From: Dipetalonema caudispina
Lineage: Eukaryota; Nematoda; Chromadorea; Rhabditida; Onchocercidae
Reading direction: 5' to 3'
DNA: 64,000 bases
NCBI GenBank assembly: GCA_013365325.1
Contig: JABVXV010000180.1
Coordinates: forward strand, 60,843-124,842
Part shown: one piece after another, positions 49,203-63,246 of the stretch
How the letters are laid out: each line of letters starts with the position of its first letter
Position numbering within the stretch: the first letter of the stretch is position 1
The notes under the pieces: generated by a model
Seen by the model: the letters and a program-made list of their open reading frames with translations, nothing else
The model's database searches: none
Told to the model about the DNA's origin: nothing
Position numbers and translations under genes: made by a program

Positions 49203-52200
49203 ATGGTATGCTATCAGTTGACACAAGAAATTATTGAAAAATATATGCACAATTTAATGAAAATAGTGGAAACTAATAGCACAATATTTCCAACATTCAA
49301 TGATGATGACCTAATTACGGTATGTCAGAATTCCGTAATTCAACTTAAAGCTACAATATTTTTAATGAAAGTTCAAAAAGCTTGGAATGAAACATTAATT
49401 AATTGATTTTAGTACGCCTGTGTATAATCATTACGCGGTTTTGTTTTGTTTTGTTTTTTTGCTGAATTTATAGCATTTTTAGATTTGAAACATTTTAAGA
49501 TTTTACACAAGGTGCAAGATATATACGCTGAAGAACCGATAATGCTGCAATTTAATTTGCCTAAAAATGGATTAGTTGTTGTTGGTGATCTACACGGTGA
49601 TCTGTATTGTTTATTAAATATATTACTTAGAAATGGCTTTCCACCAAAGACAAAGTATTTATTTTTAGGTTTGTTCAGCTCTCAATTTTTAAAGATATTT
49701 AAATTTTTTGCAAATTTCAACGTGTCAAATTCGACAAAATATTCTTTGATACTGACATTTTTATTTATTACTGCATGCAAACCAAATCGAATTTAACCCT
49801 AAAATGCTATTTGTTTCCCGAAATTTGCCTAACCTTACATAAATTTTAGGTGATTATGTTGACCGTGGATTGTATCAAGTACAATTAATACTATTTATAT
49901 TTTTGATGAAATTACGATGGCCAAATTATATCACAACATTAAAAGGCAATCATGAAGATTATCAATGCGGCAAAGAATATGACTTTTATAATGAAGTCAG
50001 TAAAATTTGCAAAATTTAAGTAAATAATTAAATTAAAACCTTCAATTAGAATTATTGCTGATTTATGTTATTGTTAAACGATTCAATCAATAATTCCTAT
50101 CTCTTATCATTGATGCGATTTTCAGTGCTTGCGTATGTTTAAACAAGGTCATCGATGGTTTACACAAATTAATCATGTATTCGATCACATGCCTGTTTGC
50201 GCAATTATTTCTGGTTGGTGTTAAGTAACCGTTGCAAAAACCATCCTAATTACTTCTTCCATCAGAATCCGGAAGAATTTTCACATTCTTGCTGGCATAA
50301 AATTTCAAATTGATGATGATGGGTAGTAGTATTTATCCTTTTAGAAGGTTATAAAAATATCGACTTATCTAATATTTTGATTCTACTGATGTGATAAATG
50401 AAACAAATGTATCTGAGAAATGCTAATTCAATGGAATTCAATTCAATGATACTTGTTTCTATTAGCGCTTTATAATTAATCACTAATCAAAAATTTAACG
50501 GATCAATCAATGATGGCTCTTTAGATCACTTCTTTGCTTGCCATGGTGGAATTTCTCAATGGATGACATGCCGAAGCAATTTAAGAAATATCCCGAAACC
50601 AACTTATACCAGTAATATGCATTTTATTGAAGGTGTCATTCTTGCCGATCTTCTTTGGGCTGATCCTGTTCCTGAACAACGAAAGTATGCAAAACACAGC
50701 TAAATTTCAACATTTTTTTTTTTTTGTGTTGCTTTTCAGCAAAATTTCATTACTATCTGATAAATGAATAACATTAAAATGTGATAGCGAAAGATTTAAC
50801 ATCTAAATTTTTAGATGGTTCGCTTTAAGTCGGCGAAATTGCGGTTATTCATTCAATCAAAATGCTTTAAACATTGTTCTTGATGCGCTAAAAGTGAAAA
50901 CTTTGATCCGTGGGCACGAATATTATCCTGGTGGTACTGCTCGAAACTTTGGTAATAATACCTGTTATACGGTACACAGTACCACTGATCCACAAGCGTT
51001 GTACGATCCATTTAGTAAGTTCATGATTTTGGATAATTATTTCACGGAGTTTTTTCCAATGACAAAAATTGAATCATGCAGTGAAAATAAATCGATATAC
51101 TGAGAATTTCTTCTGGTGCTAAATTGATAAATTTAATCGGAAAGTTCAACATTACTTTAAAGCAGCTTACAGCATTAAGACAATAATATTATATTTCAAC
51201 ACTGCAGTATTCCTAATGATAAATTTTAAGGTGGAACATTGCAACTAAAAAAAGTGGCTGATACATTTGAAGTAATTGAAGTCAGTCAATTAATACCACG
51301 AAATGCAGAAGCAAATCAATTAGCCCACGAGATGGAAGTAGAACTACAATACTCATTTCTTCCCACAGTCATTTCATATAATCGCGAAGACTGTCGTTGG
51401 TGTGAACAACCGTATCCACTTTACGTAACACGTCGTAAACGTTGTTTTGTATATGCCGATATAGTGGATTACATGATGAAAAATGGAAAGTTAATATTGT
51501 TTGCTGATAAATTAATCATGAAACTGTATTGGAGAGGAATATTCTATCGAAGTGTTTCAGGTTAGCATATAGCACTTTTTGGCAATTGTTTCTTTCCAAA
51601 TCTCACTATTAATCCTACTGTCATTACAGTACTAATTACAGTGTCATTACGTTCCAATTACAGTATCACCCAAAACCAGTTATGAATAGTAAAATTCACG
51701 CAATTAATGCAGGAAGAATTTCAAACAACTTTTTCAAATTATATGAAATGCTTAAATATTACCACCAATTTTGGAACTGATGAATATTTACCAATTTTTC
51801 CACTCTTCCAAGTCATTGAAATATATTCGGCATTTTTCTCAAATATAAATTTCAATCTATAGCAATGAAACGAGCAATCGATTTGTTTCCTGTAACAAAT
51901 GATATCATCTTTGGAAGACCTTCAGATGATGATATTCCACGAACATTTCGTGTTTGCATATTAGAGGAAGAGTTTGAACTAATGAAGAAGGTTAGTTAGT
52001 TTGTTGGAAAGCAAAAATAAAATTCCTATTTAGTATTCAAATCGTTTTCATCGTTCACTTCAACAGAAACGAAAATGTATTATATGTACTGAATTAAAAT
52101 CATTTTAATATTATTACAACAGAAGTATAATTTTTTAATAAAATAAAAAATAAATTGCCACCAGTCATTTTTGTTTCCATGCAAATTTTTATCTATAAAT

Positions 52201-52885
52201 TGTTGGTAATATAACAAATAATTTTGCATTTACGTATTAACTTGATTCCATGGATGATAAATAATTTTATCAATAAATTTTAGCTAATTCACTGATTGCA
52301 AATTTGCTTATGAATAAATTATCACATTGCAGATATATAAAGCAAATGGCAAAAACATCGACAATGTAATAAAACCACATTTCCGGAATATTGCTGATGC
52401 TGACAATGAGCTTCAAGAACCTATGTCACGATTTCAAAAATTCAAAAAACGGATCAAACTTGCAATGGTATGGGAATCTGGTCCGAAAACGGAATCATTT
52501 CACGGATCCTTTTCCATTTATGGAATGAAAAAATGATTCATTGTGTTTCTTTTCCAACATGTAACTTCAGGGATTAGAGCCGCACAAATTGGATTTAAAA
52601 CATATGATGGTGATGCCTGCCGCTTTACCGTTGTTTCCATTTGATACGGTTGACGATATTAATGAAACCGAAGGACGCACGCTTAATATCGCAACAGGTG
52701 GAGGTGGCAACGAAACAGATAAAGCTGTGGAAGAACCGGCTAAAGTTGCTGGTTCCATACAATCTAATCATACAACGCCATTTAATCCCACCGTCTTTTA
52801 TCAACGTACACGGGAACCAACGTTTGATGATATTCCTAATAGTTCGAACTTTTTTGATATTCATGATCGCTCCAGAAATCAATAA
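49203..52885 (+). CDS. PPP-family serine/threonine phosphatase with C-terminal extension
   Basis: Ten exons: 49203-49319, 49500-49668, 49850-49995, 50126-50213, 50525-50684, 50815-51014, 51231-51560, 51863-51990, 52333-52467 and 52571-52885 (TAA). Phases match; 1,788 nt, 595 aa. The catalytic core of the PP1/PP2A/PP2B superfamily is complete: GDLHGD, GDYVDRG and GNHEDY supply metal ligands and the catalytic His, followed by CHGGIS, LLWADP and RGHEYYPGG. Sequence between the motifs is far from canonical PP1 or PP2A, and a C-terminal extension of about 310 residues follows, with a basic linker (RFQKFKKRIKL) and an acidic/polar tail. Such divergent PPPs are expanded in nematodes and often germline-linked, but no tissue can be read from the sequence. 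Exons 2 and 7 use AAG acceptors, supported by alignment with the paralogue at 53585-58592. The start codon is the first in-frame ATG of exon 1. Confidence 0.88.
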
Positions 52886-53011
52886 TAGCTACAAGAAAAG
52901 AATCAAAAGATGGCAATAATTAAATCAGAGATAACGAAAAGTTTTATTTCACACAATTTAAAAGTTGAGAAATTAAATTTGGAACCTAAAACTTTAATAC
53001 TGAATTAGTAT

Positions 53012-53017
53012 AATAAA
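53012..53017 (+). terminator. AATAAA poly(A) signal, plus-strand phosphatase
   Basis: Canonical AATAAA 127 nt beyond the stop codon of the plus-strand phosphatase. Confidence 0.55.
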
Positions 53018-53475
53018 TACTTGAAAATCGCTTTTTTCATCAACATTATAGATGCAAGAATCAATGAAGTAAATGGTAATAGCTGCAGAAATTTTAATTC
53101 ATTTTGCACCTGCTCCTCTGTTATTTATCAAAAAACCAATTTTACAAAAATCACTTAACCGTTAATGATAAGCATCAAATCTCGAATTAGTTTCAAAATG
53201 TTGAGACTAATCAATTCACTTCAGTTACTTGTTAATTGAGCTATATTTAAACAAATCAATTGACAACATTATTTCACATCAAATTTCAATATTTCCTGGT
53301 AATTAGCATACTATTTTACATTTTTTTTGTATATTCGGAATAGATTTTATTTGATGTGAAATTGATTCGATAATATACTTAAAGTTAAACGGTTAGTATC
53401 ATTGACTATTTTCTGTTGCGCATCGATAGAAGCAAAATTACAAAAGAAGAATTTCCGGTATTATTATAGAAATAA

Positions 53476-53481
53476 TTTATT
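53476..53481 (-). terminator. AATAAA poly(A) signal, minus-strand phosphatase
   Basis: Canonical AATAAA on the minus strand about 105 nt beyond the stop codon of the minus-strand phosphatase. Confidence 0.5.
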
Positions 53482-53584
53482 TGCAAATATTTCATTTACA
53501 CCAAGTAATTCATTTGGTTGAAAATTAAAATTTCAGCAATTTTCTTTAGGAATTAAAATTGGTAGAAATTATAAATTGAATCAA

Positions 53585-56500
53585 TCACGGTCTTCTTGAT
53601 ATCCCTGACATATCTTTATCATAGAATGAAGGCAAATCACGAAGGCCCTGCAAAAAAAAAGAAAAAAAAAATGAACAGAAAGAAATTTCTGATTAAACTG
53701 CAAAATTTTTATAACTTCAAGAAAGGAAACTACAAATTATAACTACAATTATTAGCAAATATCCCAATCAATTCAATGGATGATCTTTAATTACCGAAAA
53801 ATTACATTATGTAGCATTTTTCTTTGTCTCTCATAATTATGATTTCCTTAACAATTACTAGAATCACTGAAACGCCGCAGTTTTTTCTCAATTACTTACT
53901 CATAGATATCTTTTCGACGATAGACTAATTTAATTGCACCGATATTTTCATTAATTTAACTAAGTTATTATTAGCTATTATTTAATTCATGAACAAAATA
54001 AGATAGATCAATTGCATTATTTAATACTATTTAATTAAATACAACAATTTTATTCGTACAATAGCATGTCTCAGTATATTTCTAACACGTCGTGATGTAC
54101 GCTTTATTAAATTAGGCTTTGATCGATGTTGTTGGATTTCCAGTAGGCCTGGATCTATGTCATTTGCTAACGTTTCGACCAATTCAAAATCAGAAACTGT
54201 CATAAATAACTGCAATGATAGTGAAAAAGAGAAACAAATTATAATTTCAAAATTTCAAGAAAAAATTCACTATAATTCTCTATCAATAAATAGATAATAT
54301 GTAAGAAACAATGAATCGTTATTTGTTAATCTTCTAATAAATTACAACCTATCATATCACTTTATATTATCATTAAAACTAAATGTTATGTGATAGTTAT
54401 GCATCAATCTTGCAAGTGGTTATAACGTATCTTTTACGTAATATTTTCTTAACATTACTGCTGAAGCTATGCGATAAATGATGAATAGATATGATATAAG
54501 CATTAACTTGATAGTTGTTGTATGAGATCTTCCAAAATAGGTCATAATATACCTTATTGCGTAAAATTTCTTAATGTTATTTTTTTACCTATGAAATAAA
54601 TGAAAAAAAAAAGAGGAAAAAATTGAAAAACTTTAAATAAAAATGCTTTTTCCCATTGAGCCAACATGATACGATATGTTGCCGGAGTTGTTGATGTACC
54701 ACCTTCAAAAGCAACCGCATCGTACAGTATCGGGAATAATTGATAAGCTCGTAGGTTCATCGCATTACCATTCCGATTTTTCCATGCTTCCTTTAAGGAA
54801 TCATTATGATACTATCCTATTAAATCTCTCTTATCATAATATATCAACTGATAAAATGCATGATCGATGGAACATGTTGATTTATTCCAAGGAATAATTA
54901 GGAAAATGAGGGAATTCATTGTAAGGAAATAATGTATTTCAATATTTTATATAAAAAAATATTAGATAGATAAAAAGATAATTTTTGCTTTGAAATGAAA
55001 TGCATCCAACATTTGATTGATTGAAAATTATGACTTGAACGATGTAAAACTTTTAGATCAAAATTCATATTCTAGTAAATCAAATTTCTAACTTATCAAA
55101 AATTAATTTCGTTTTATTTAAAGTGGCGTAAAACAAACATGAAAAATTTCATCGCGTTGTACGTAGTCAAAAGCATATTGAGAAATCCACAAGGCTATTT
55201 CTGTTATACCGGAATTACGTATCCGACAGGTAATATTTCTTGGATAAGCTTTTCGGCACCATCGACATTTTAGGGTAATACGATTCAATTTGTTATGTTG
55301 CAAACTTTCACATAATAATACGTGGACTGTATCACGTAATTCAGCTATAGCTTTTTTGCATTTTATCTTCAAAATGCTTACGTATATTACGTTAAATGAG
55401 CGAATGCAAATATTAGTATATTACTTATTATTCTATCTAACTCAGATATTATCAGCAATATAACCAAATACAAATTGTCTATTTGTTCATTTATTACTTC
55501 GGATTCCATAATTGCAGTTACATAATACCGTCACGTATATCATACCTTAGCTGTACGTTTTTCCATCATAAAATTTCCGTCATCTTTGCGTATTATTTTA
55601 ATTGTACCGGCTAAAATAAACAATAATGATGAATTAAGCATTTAAATATATGACAAATGTTAAATAATCATATGATCTCTAAAAAATATCAAAAGAAGAA
55701 AAATACAAAATATTCTCCTTTATTTTTGACCATTTTTTTTTTTTTTGTAATTTAAATTTATAAATCAATTAGTAAAGTAAATCATTTAATATATTTGAAC
55801 TTTTATTTCATTTTCTTTTTTTTTTTTTAAATTCTAATACGTTGCTTTGTACATCAAAATCATTTCATAGGAAATGAATTAAAACACTTACATACATTGC
55901 AATCCATACTTTCACGAATAGCTGTATGAACAGTAATACAACTTCCATCACCAAAATTATCTAAGATACCTTCCGGAATTATTTGATGTCCACGGATCAA
56001 TATACGAACATTTAATGCTCGAAGTACCGCATGTAAAGCTTCCTGATTGAAACTATAACAACAACCACGTTCGCTAACAGCAAAAGGTCTGAAATGTGTC
56101 TTTTATTTTATTATAAATTACCGCTAAAATGTTACTAATTCATAATTTTCCTGGAAAATTTGAAACGAAATTACTAACAATTTTTGATTTGGTTTTGGAT
56201 CAGACCAAAGTATATCAGTGATAATGCAGCCTTCTAAAATTTTCATATTATTCAAATCTGTTGGTCGTGGAATATTTGCTATATTAGCGCGACAAGTCAT
56301 CCATTGTGATACACCCGCATGACAAAAGAAAAAATAATCTAAAAAAAAAAAATTTTTTGCTATTATTATATTCATTCGTATCGATAACTATTGATTAATT
56401 AAATTAACTAATTAATACAGTCATCTTTCAATGTTACATTTCATCCAAAACAGTTTAAGCAATGAATTCTATAATTTTAGTTATTATTTGAAATATCACA

Positions 56501-58592
56501 GTACTACAGCAGTCAATTAATCAATTAATTTTTTTTTTCTCTTCCATTATTTTTATAATTTTTCTCAAAGTAATAGAATGATTTTTACCCGAAACAATTG
56601 CTGCTAATGGAAGATAATCGAATAATTGATTGATATAGATGAATGTAGACGGATTGTTGTAATCCACTAAGCACTGTAAATCAATTTTGCAACCAGTTCT
56701 TTTTTTTTTTTCTCTTCCATTTTCCGGATAGTAATTTTCAAACACAATGATACTTACTTTCCTAATTACTATTACCTATCTTCTTAAGTATGATTGAAAA
56801 TTAAATATTTTAATAAAGAAATGATTACAGAATTTTATAGTAAGAGAAAATTCTGAATAAATTACATGATTTCAAAATTAGGAAAAACCTGATTTTTGAA
56901 AAAATGTTTCGTAAGATCATATAATTCATGATTTCCACGTAATATATAAACATATTCTGGCCAACGTAATTTCATCAAAAAAACAAACAACAATATTTCA
57001 TTTTGCATTGGGCCACGATCAAGGAAATCACCTGAAATATTTTATTTTTGGCTGTTCATATTCTGAAAAGAAATCAAATTCTTAATATTTTTACTATTTT
57101 CTATCATTGAACGAAAGAATAATGTGTAGAAATTAATTTATTTGTATAATTTTAAATTTTTTGTGAAATTTTTACTAAACTTGAAATAATATATGGCAAA
57201 ATCATTCATTGGTTGAATTAATTCACTTCAACTTTTCGTTTTTTTTTTTTTTTAAATGAGAAGAAAAAAGTATAGGGAAATTTGTGAAATTTTACTCGTT
57301 CTATTTTCGGGAACATTTTAATTCTATGAAACAGTTTGCTAATTAAAATAATGAATTAAATACCAAGAAAAAGATAAGTAATATTGGGTGGAAAGCCGTA
57401 AAATTCCAGTGCTTTCAGCAAGCAGAATGCATCGCCATGTAAATCACCAATTATAGCAAGACCATTTTCCGGTAACGGAAATTGCAATAATGTTGGTTCA
57501 TCAGCAAAAATGGTCAAACATCCATGAATTATCTAAAAAATTTGCTTAATTTGTTTGATAAACTGAATTTGAAAAAAATGAACAATTACTTTTATCGCTT
57601 CAGTAAATACTTTTTCACTTTGTTATATGATTTCATATTGGGAATGAAGCAATTGTTAAAAGATTTTTTTGGCTTTTTACCTAATTTTTAACTAATTACC
57701 AGAATTCAGAATAGTTAAAATTTTATTACTTTAACAATTTTTTACTCTAAATAATGTAGCGTTAGTAAATGATTCTGTCGAAAAGATTCAATTAAGCACA
57801 TGATTATAATTAATATTAGTTTCACAATTATAACTAGCAGAATCATTTAAAATCGTTATATTATTGAAAATAAAAACCTCTGTTACTCATTTTTATATTT
57901 GAAATATTGCATTTATTCATTTTTGAATATAACTGATAATATTGTCTCAACAGAATCCAATTATGCATTTTTTATGATTCAAATTTCCTTATTCACTTAT
58001 TGTATTATTTTAGTCTTTCAGTTTAAATTCTTTCGAAATTTCTCAAACTCACCAAAGATTATAAATTTTGCTGTTAGAAACATCAAGAAATAGAATTCAT
58101 TATAAGCTACAAAAATTTTGGAAATATTTCCCCAATATTATATTCTAAATTAAGAAACTAATTCCAAGTAATGCAAGCATATTTGTGTATTTTAAATCCA
58201 AAAAGCCAAAATTTCTGAATAATTGAACATCCCAAATTTATGCTAATATTTATTCGAAAGTATATATTTTAAAAAAAAAAAAAAATTCCTCAATAACTTA
58301 ATGATTATCGACGATTATGATATTAACTAATTAGTTAAAAATATTGTTATAATTTCTCAAGCTAATTATTACCCAATTATAATTTGTGTTCATTAAGATA
58401 AACCTCAACAATTTCATGATGTTTAAAAATGGTATGAATTCGATTTGTTCCGGTCATCAATTGCATCATTCGAGACATATAATGCTCCAATGTTTCCTGT
58501 GTACATGGACGTGTTGGACAGCGATGTGAAGCCATACGTACGGTATTTGCATAATTTTCAGATGATGAAGAAAAATCTGATCGTATTGACAT
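53585..58592 (-). CDS. PPP-family serine/threonine phosphatase, inverted paralogue
   Basis: Eleven exons: 58404-58592 (ATG), 57364-57532, 56889-57031, 56589-56673, 56179-56338, 55892-56088, 55546-55610, 55139-55366, 54632-54790, 54060-54209 and 53585-53647 (TGA). Phases match; 1,608 nt, 535 aa. The core has GDLHGD, GDFLDRG, RGNHELYD, LWSDP and RGHQIIPEG, so metal-binding and catalytic residues are kept. The otherwise near-invariant HGGxS is HAGVS. Compared with the neighbour at 49203, exon 2 (169 nt) and exon 5 (160 nt) have identical lengths, most boundaries and phases agree, and one extra intron splits the counterpart of its exon 7. The N-terminus is longer and Ser-rich; the C-terminus is shorter, ending GLRDLPSFYDKD then GISRRP. 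The last two exons are placed by paralogue alignment and donor GTACGA; if that donor is not used the frame stops about 13 codons later. Confidence 0.86.
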
Positions 58593-59618
58593 TTTTATTT
58601 AACTTACAATATTTCCTTGCATATATCTAAAAAATTTTCGAAAATTTACATTTTTAAATCTCTTTTTCATGTCTACTTGAAGTAAATATTTCACAAAATT
58701 TATCTGTTAATGTCGCAAAGTTAAACGAAAAAAAGAAAGACGAAAACAATAATTGGAATATTTGTTTACTTAAAACTTTTTTTTTTGCTTACTTAATTCA
58801 CTTTATGTTTTCTTTTTTTTTGCGGAATATTTGAAAAAAAAAAAAAGTTATTTTTGTAGATTATTTGTTATATTTGTGTAATATATAAAAATCATCGGAT
58901 AGCTTCATCGTTTAAATATCCAATGTTTTTAAATCATAACATTATGTTTGTTATTTTATTTCCAACAATTAATGCTTTAATTTGGAGTGTCGTAAAAATT
59001 AATTGCAAATTTGTTCATTTTCTTTAATTTCTTTTTTTTTAATTATACGTATACGTGTATATTACAAGTTACGAAATTAATTTTAAGTTAATTTATTCAT
59101 TTTTTATCCAAAATATTAAAATTGTTAAAAAGATAAATACATACAGAAATAAAGCGCTACGATACCCACCAATAGATAATAGTTAATAGTGAATCAATGA
59201 ACCCAATCAGCAAAATCATTGTATCAAAATGATTGAAATGGTTACTTTTGAAACTTCCATTAAAATGTAAATTTCTTCCTTTCTAGATTTCCACAAATAT
59301 GGGAAACATTTCAAAAATTATTTTTTTAACAAATTAAATTCTGTCAAAAACTTTTATTTCCAATTTTGAGAAATTACTTCAGTCAGTATTATAACTAATT
59401 ATTGAAAATTAATCAATTTTCTCTTCCGATTTCTAAACAGAATTAAATTGATAAAATAAAATTTAAAATCTGAAACAATTATTGATTATATTTTATTATG
59501 TTTTTCGGAAATCTATTCTACTAATTTACAAATACTGTCCTAATTAATTACATGAAGGGAACATTCTGGCATGAATAATATTTCATCGATATTTCATTGA
59601 ATCATAAAAAGTTGACAA
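58593..59618. other. Intergenic region between UGT and phosphatase genes
   Basis: About 1 kb of AT-rich DNA holding the 3' UTR of the UGT gene and presumably the promoter of the minus-strand phosphatase. No other feature recognised. Confidence 0.55.
59492..59497 (-). terminator. AATAAA poly(A) signal, UGT gene
   Basis: Canonical AATAAA on the minus strand about 122 nt beyond the UGT stop codon. Confidence 0.5.
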
Positions 59619-62600
59619 TTACTTAATTGTAAGCAAAAAAATGATAACGAACGGAATTATTAGCAGAAAATCAAGATTTAGGTGTTGAATATATGTAAAA
59701 TTAATATTACGTGTATAGAAATATTCTGGAAATCGGCCACCGTATTTCAGTAAACGACCAATGCGAAATGCTGCTTCTTTAATGGGAGATATTGGAGTGT
59801 CATCGTAATATCTGCAAAAATAAAATAGAATTTGAAAGTTTGGAACTGAACTTTAATTTTGCTAATTCATCCATACTATATATTGCTTGAAATAAAATTC
59901 AGAAAATTTCACTTTTTTCAAGGTAATCCAATGGATAATTACTTGCAAATCCGTTAATCAGGATTACATTTCGCATCTTTCCGGATGTTTATTTTTTAAT
60001 TACATAATCAAGCATAGTGTAACAAAGGTTTTGTGGGAAAAACATCAGTTTAAAAAAAAAACAAAAAAACATTTTTATTTTAGCTATAAAAGTTAAGAAA
60101 TAATTTAATCCCGGAGAAAATTAAAATCTGAAAAGTCAAAAAAATTATCAGAATCTTAGAATTCAAAATTTAGAAAATATATGAAGCTGTAAAATACCTC
60201 CGTAGCTTTTCCGCTTTTTGTTTATAGGAAGGATCATCAAGCATTTCACGAATTAAATTTACAAAATGATCAGTGGTGATATTGAATCGATTAATAACTC
60301 GACCAAATCCATGATATTGCGCAAGCCACGAATTTCGGACTTGTTCACCGAATACTGGCAGGAAAAGAGTTGGAATTTTGGCACAAACTGCATCTTTGAG
60401 ACTAAATTTTCAAATTATAAATCTCAAATATTTTTGAAATTATTGTAGAAAATTGATAAAAAAGAGATATTTTAATTTAATTCTAATTTTTAAAACAAAT
60501 CATTCTGTTGTTGACAATTTCATCTTTCAAATATTAAAAATTTAATTGCATATTTTTAGCTATATATAAATTAATGCATTTTTTTTTTTTTTTGTTTTTC
60601 ATTTCATATTAATAGAAATGTTTTATGGAGATTAATACAAATCAATTTTGAAAGAGAAAAAGATATTTTACCTCTTTAATCCACCATGTGTAATGAATAA
60701 TTTTGATTTTGGATGATGTAATAGATCTGTTTGTGGTATCCAAGATAGCATACGGATATGCTTATCAAGTTTCATTGATGGACAATCGGTACATGCCCAA
60801 ATGATATGATAATTTGTTAACTGATTCAATGTTTCAACAAAAATTTCTAGATATTTACGTGGAGCAAATTTGAGACGTAAAATTGTTCCAAATGCTAATA
60901 CAATGGTACCATTTGATTCTGGATCATCCAAGAAATTTAGCAATTCATTATCATGCAATTTTTGATGTGGTATACAATAAGCGCCATAACTGAATAGCTT
61001 AAATAGTAAAATTAAAATAATTTTTTACCGAATAGAAATAAAAAAAAAAAAAAAACTACCACAGTAACATTTTGATAGATTACATAGGGTAATAATTTAA
61101 CTATTGTAATCACTCAATGGTTAAAATATTCGGAGACAGCAGTAATGATATAAATTTTTAATTATCTTAAAACTTTGCAATTTGTATGTTATTTCAACAA
61201 TAAGATTTTCTTGCCAAATAATAGGATGTTAAAATGATCAGTTTATATTAATACATGTAACAGAAATTTCCTTAGATAAATACTAGAAATCAAAATGATA
61301 ACTTACATGAAGTATTAAATGCTTTAAAAAGTAATGAGTAATACAAAAACAAATTAAATTTAAAATTAATAAAATTAGCATTTCATAAAACATTAAAGAT
61401 TTGAAAAGTAACAAGTGATATAAAAAAATTTAATTTGAAATTAATAAAACTTAGCATACTTCATTATTAAGTGGTTCAGGTACATAAATTTGTAATGGCA
61501 TATCGGTGAAGCTCATCGAACTGGTACGACAATGCTTGGAAAAATCGAAATTAGGTACCAATGGTGCTAATGTTTTCCTCATAAAATAATTGCTTATAAT
61601 ACCAAACGAAAACCACATACTGAATAATTCATATGCCACAGAAAAACGATGAAAAAAATTTCGCACATCGAAGTTAGCTCGCCATGAATTCATAAAATAT
61701 GGTGGAGCAATCGTATATTGCCTAAAATTTATGAATAATTGAATTTTTTTTTTTTTTTTTTTGAACTAATCACAACGTAAACTTTATTCAAGAAGAGCAA
61801 TGATGTGAAAGATTTGTATTATCAATTAATTATTTGATTTCTTTTGAAGATTTTTTTTTTTCTGAAATAAAATTGAAATAGAAATAGCAAAAATACCTTC
61901 CAAAACCTTTTGCTATAGCATAAAAGTTCTCAACACTAGATGTATGCATAATGACATGATTGGCTTTTGATAATGAGACTAGGCCATAGCCACATGGACT
62001 AAATAATGAATCAGTTAAAACTAAATCCCATGGATATGATGCGATACGTTTAAATTCAGCTTTATGTTCTGCTAATACATGTCCACAACTTACTGATGAA
62101 TAATAAAAAACTTGTGCCTGAAAATGAAAATCAATTATTTCAATTAATCAATTTTATTATTCTGAGATAATGTTCCAATTTAGAAAGTAATACATTTAAA
62201 TGAACCAATAATTTTGTTCACTTTTTTCATTTTACATAAAAATGTTACTTGAAATATTTTTGTGCAAAATTTTAAGTAAAAATTACCGCATTAAAAGAAT
62301 TAAAATCTGCATGCCATAATTGGCCATATTCTTGATTAGTTGCAAGCGGAAATGGATGATCTATGAAAATGATTTCTTTTTTCTTTTTTGTTTTTTGACA
62401 CATATAATACAGCATGAACGATCAATCAAATAGTTTGAAATGGAAAAATTTTTTTTTTGCATATTAATGAATAGAAAACATATTGATCAAGAAATGAAAT
62501 AATTAATTTGACTAAAATTTTTTCCTTCTTTTTTTTACGAAAAGAAAGAAAATTTAAACAAGTAATATTTAAAAGATAGTTTTAGGATTGTACAAAGAAA

Positions 62601-63241
62601 ACTATAAAAAAAGCATCGTATTTATACCATAATATATTAATGAGAAAACTAATTACCAGTGAGATTAATGTACCATTTTTTTAAGCCAGGATTAAAATCG
62701 AGTGATTCACCATATTGTTCCATATATATCGTTACATTATGTCCTATATGAAATCATTTACAAATAATAATAAGTTAATAATGAATATTTCAATTATATT
62801 CCAATATGTTTACTAGATTTAAGTTCTTTAATTAGTCAAGTGATAAAAGAAGGAAGGACTGAAAAAAAAAAGGACAACAATAAAATACAATTAATATTTG
62901 GATGACAATTGTTTATTTAATATTTAATATGTATTCCAATTATTTTACATGCATTTTTATCAAATTTCAATATGTTTATAAAAATTTCAAATCTTATATA
63001 TTGAAAAAAAAAAAGACAAAGTAAATCAACAAAGATATTAATTTGGTAGACCGAAACAATCTTTGTGTTACTTATTTTAATATTCTAAAATTCAATTCTT
63101 ACCTTGTCGTACTAATTCCTTCAAAAGTGGTAACATAGAACCAATGTGACTTTTACCTTGCAGCATTGTTGCAACTAATATATCCGCTCCAATGCCTACT
63201 TTAATTATTCCTGCTGCTGTTAGTAGAAGTAAAGGAAGCAT
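59619..63241 (-). CDS. UDP-glycosyltransferase (UGT, GT1 family)
   Basis: UGTs transfer a sugar from a UDP-sugar to small lipophilic acceptors at the ER lumen. Eight exons: 63103-63241 (ATG), 62657-62743, 62287-62360, 61897-62117, 61460-61721, 60672-60997, 60198-60401 and 59619-59811 (TAA). Phases match; 1,506 nt, 501 aa, a normal UGT length. A signal peptide (MLPLLLLTAAGII) leads into GKSHIGSMLPLLKEL, holding the expected catalytic His, and VLTDSLFSPCGYGL, holding its partner Asp. The donor-binding half has LAFGTILRL, WIPQTDLLHHP and FITHGGLKSLKDAVCAKIP, then FLPVFGEQVRN, matching the UGT signature. A C-terminal membrane segment (FLLIIPFVIIFLLTIK) ends the protein with a very short tail. Exon 6 uses an AAG acceptor. 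An acceptor 5 nt before the ATG suggests trans-splicing. The exact sugar and acceptor cannot be told. Confidence 0.93.
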
Positions 63242-63246
63242 ATTAT

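Larger units (their letters stand above)
52886..53584. other. Convergent intergenic region between the two phosphatases
   Basis: About 700 nt holding the 3' ends of both genes, with a poly(A) signal for each strand. Nothing else seen. Confidence 0.6.

Noticed and set aside
49446..49499. Extending phosphatase exon 2 leftwards to include the in-frame residues before 49500
   Set aside because: Phase with exon 1 requires the acceptor at 49499 (TTTTAAG), and the paralogue has the same junction between its HEIVE and IIHG residues.
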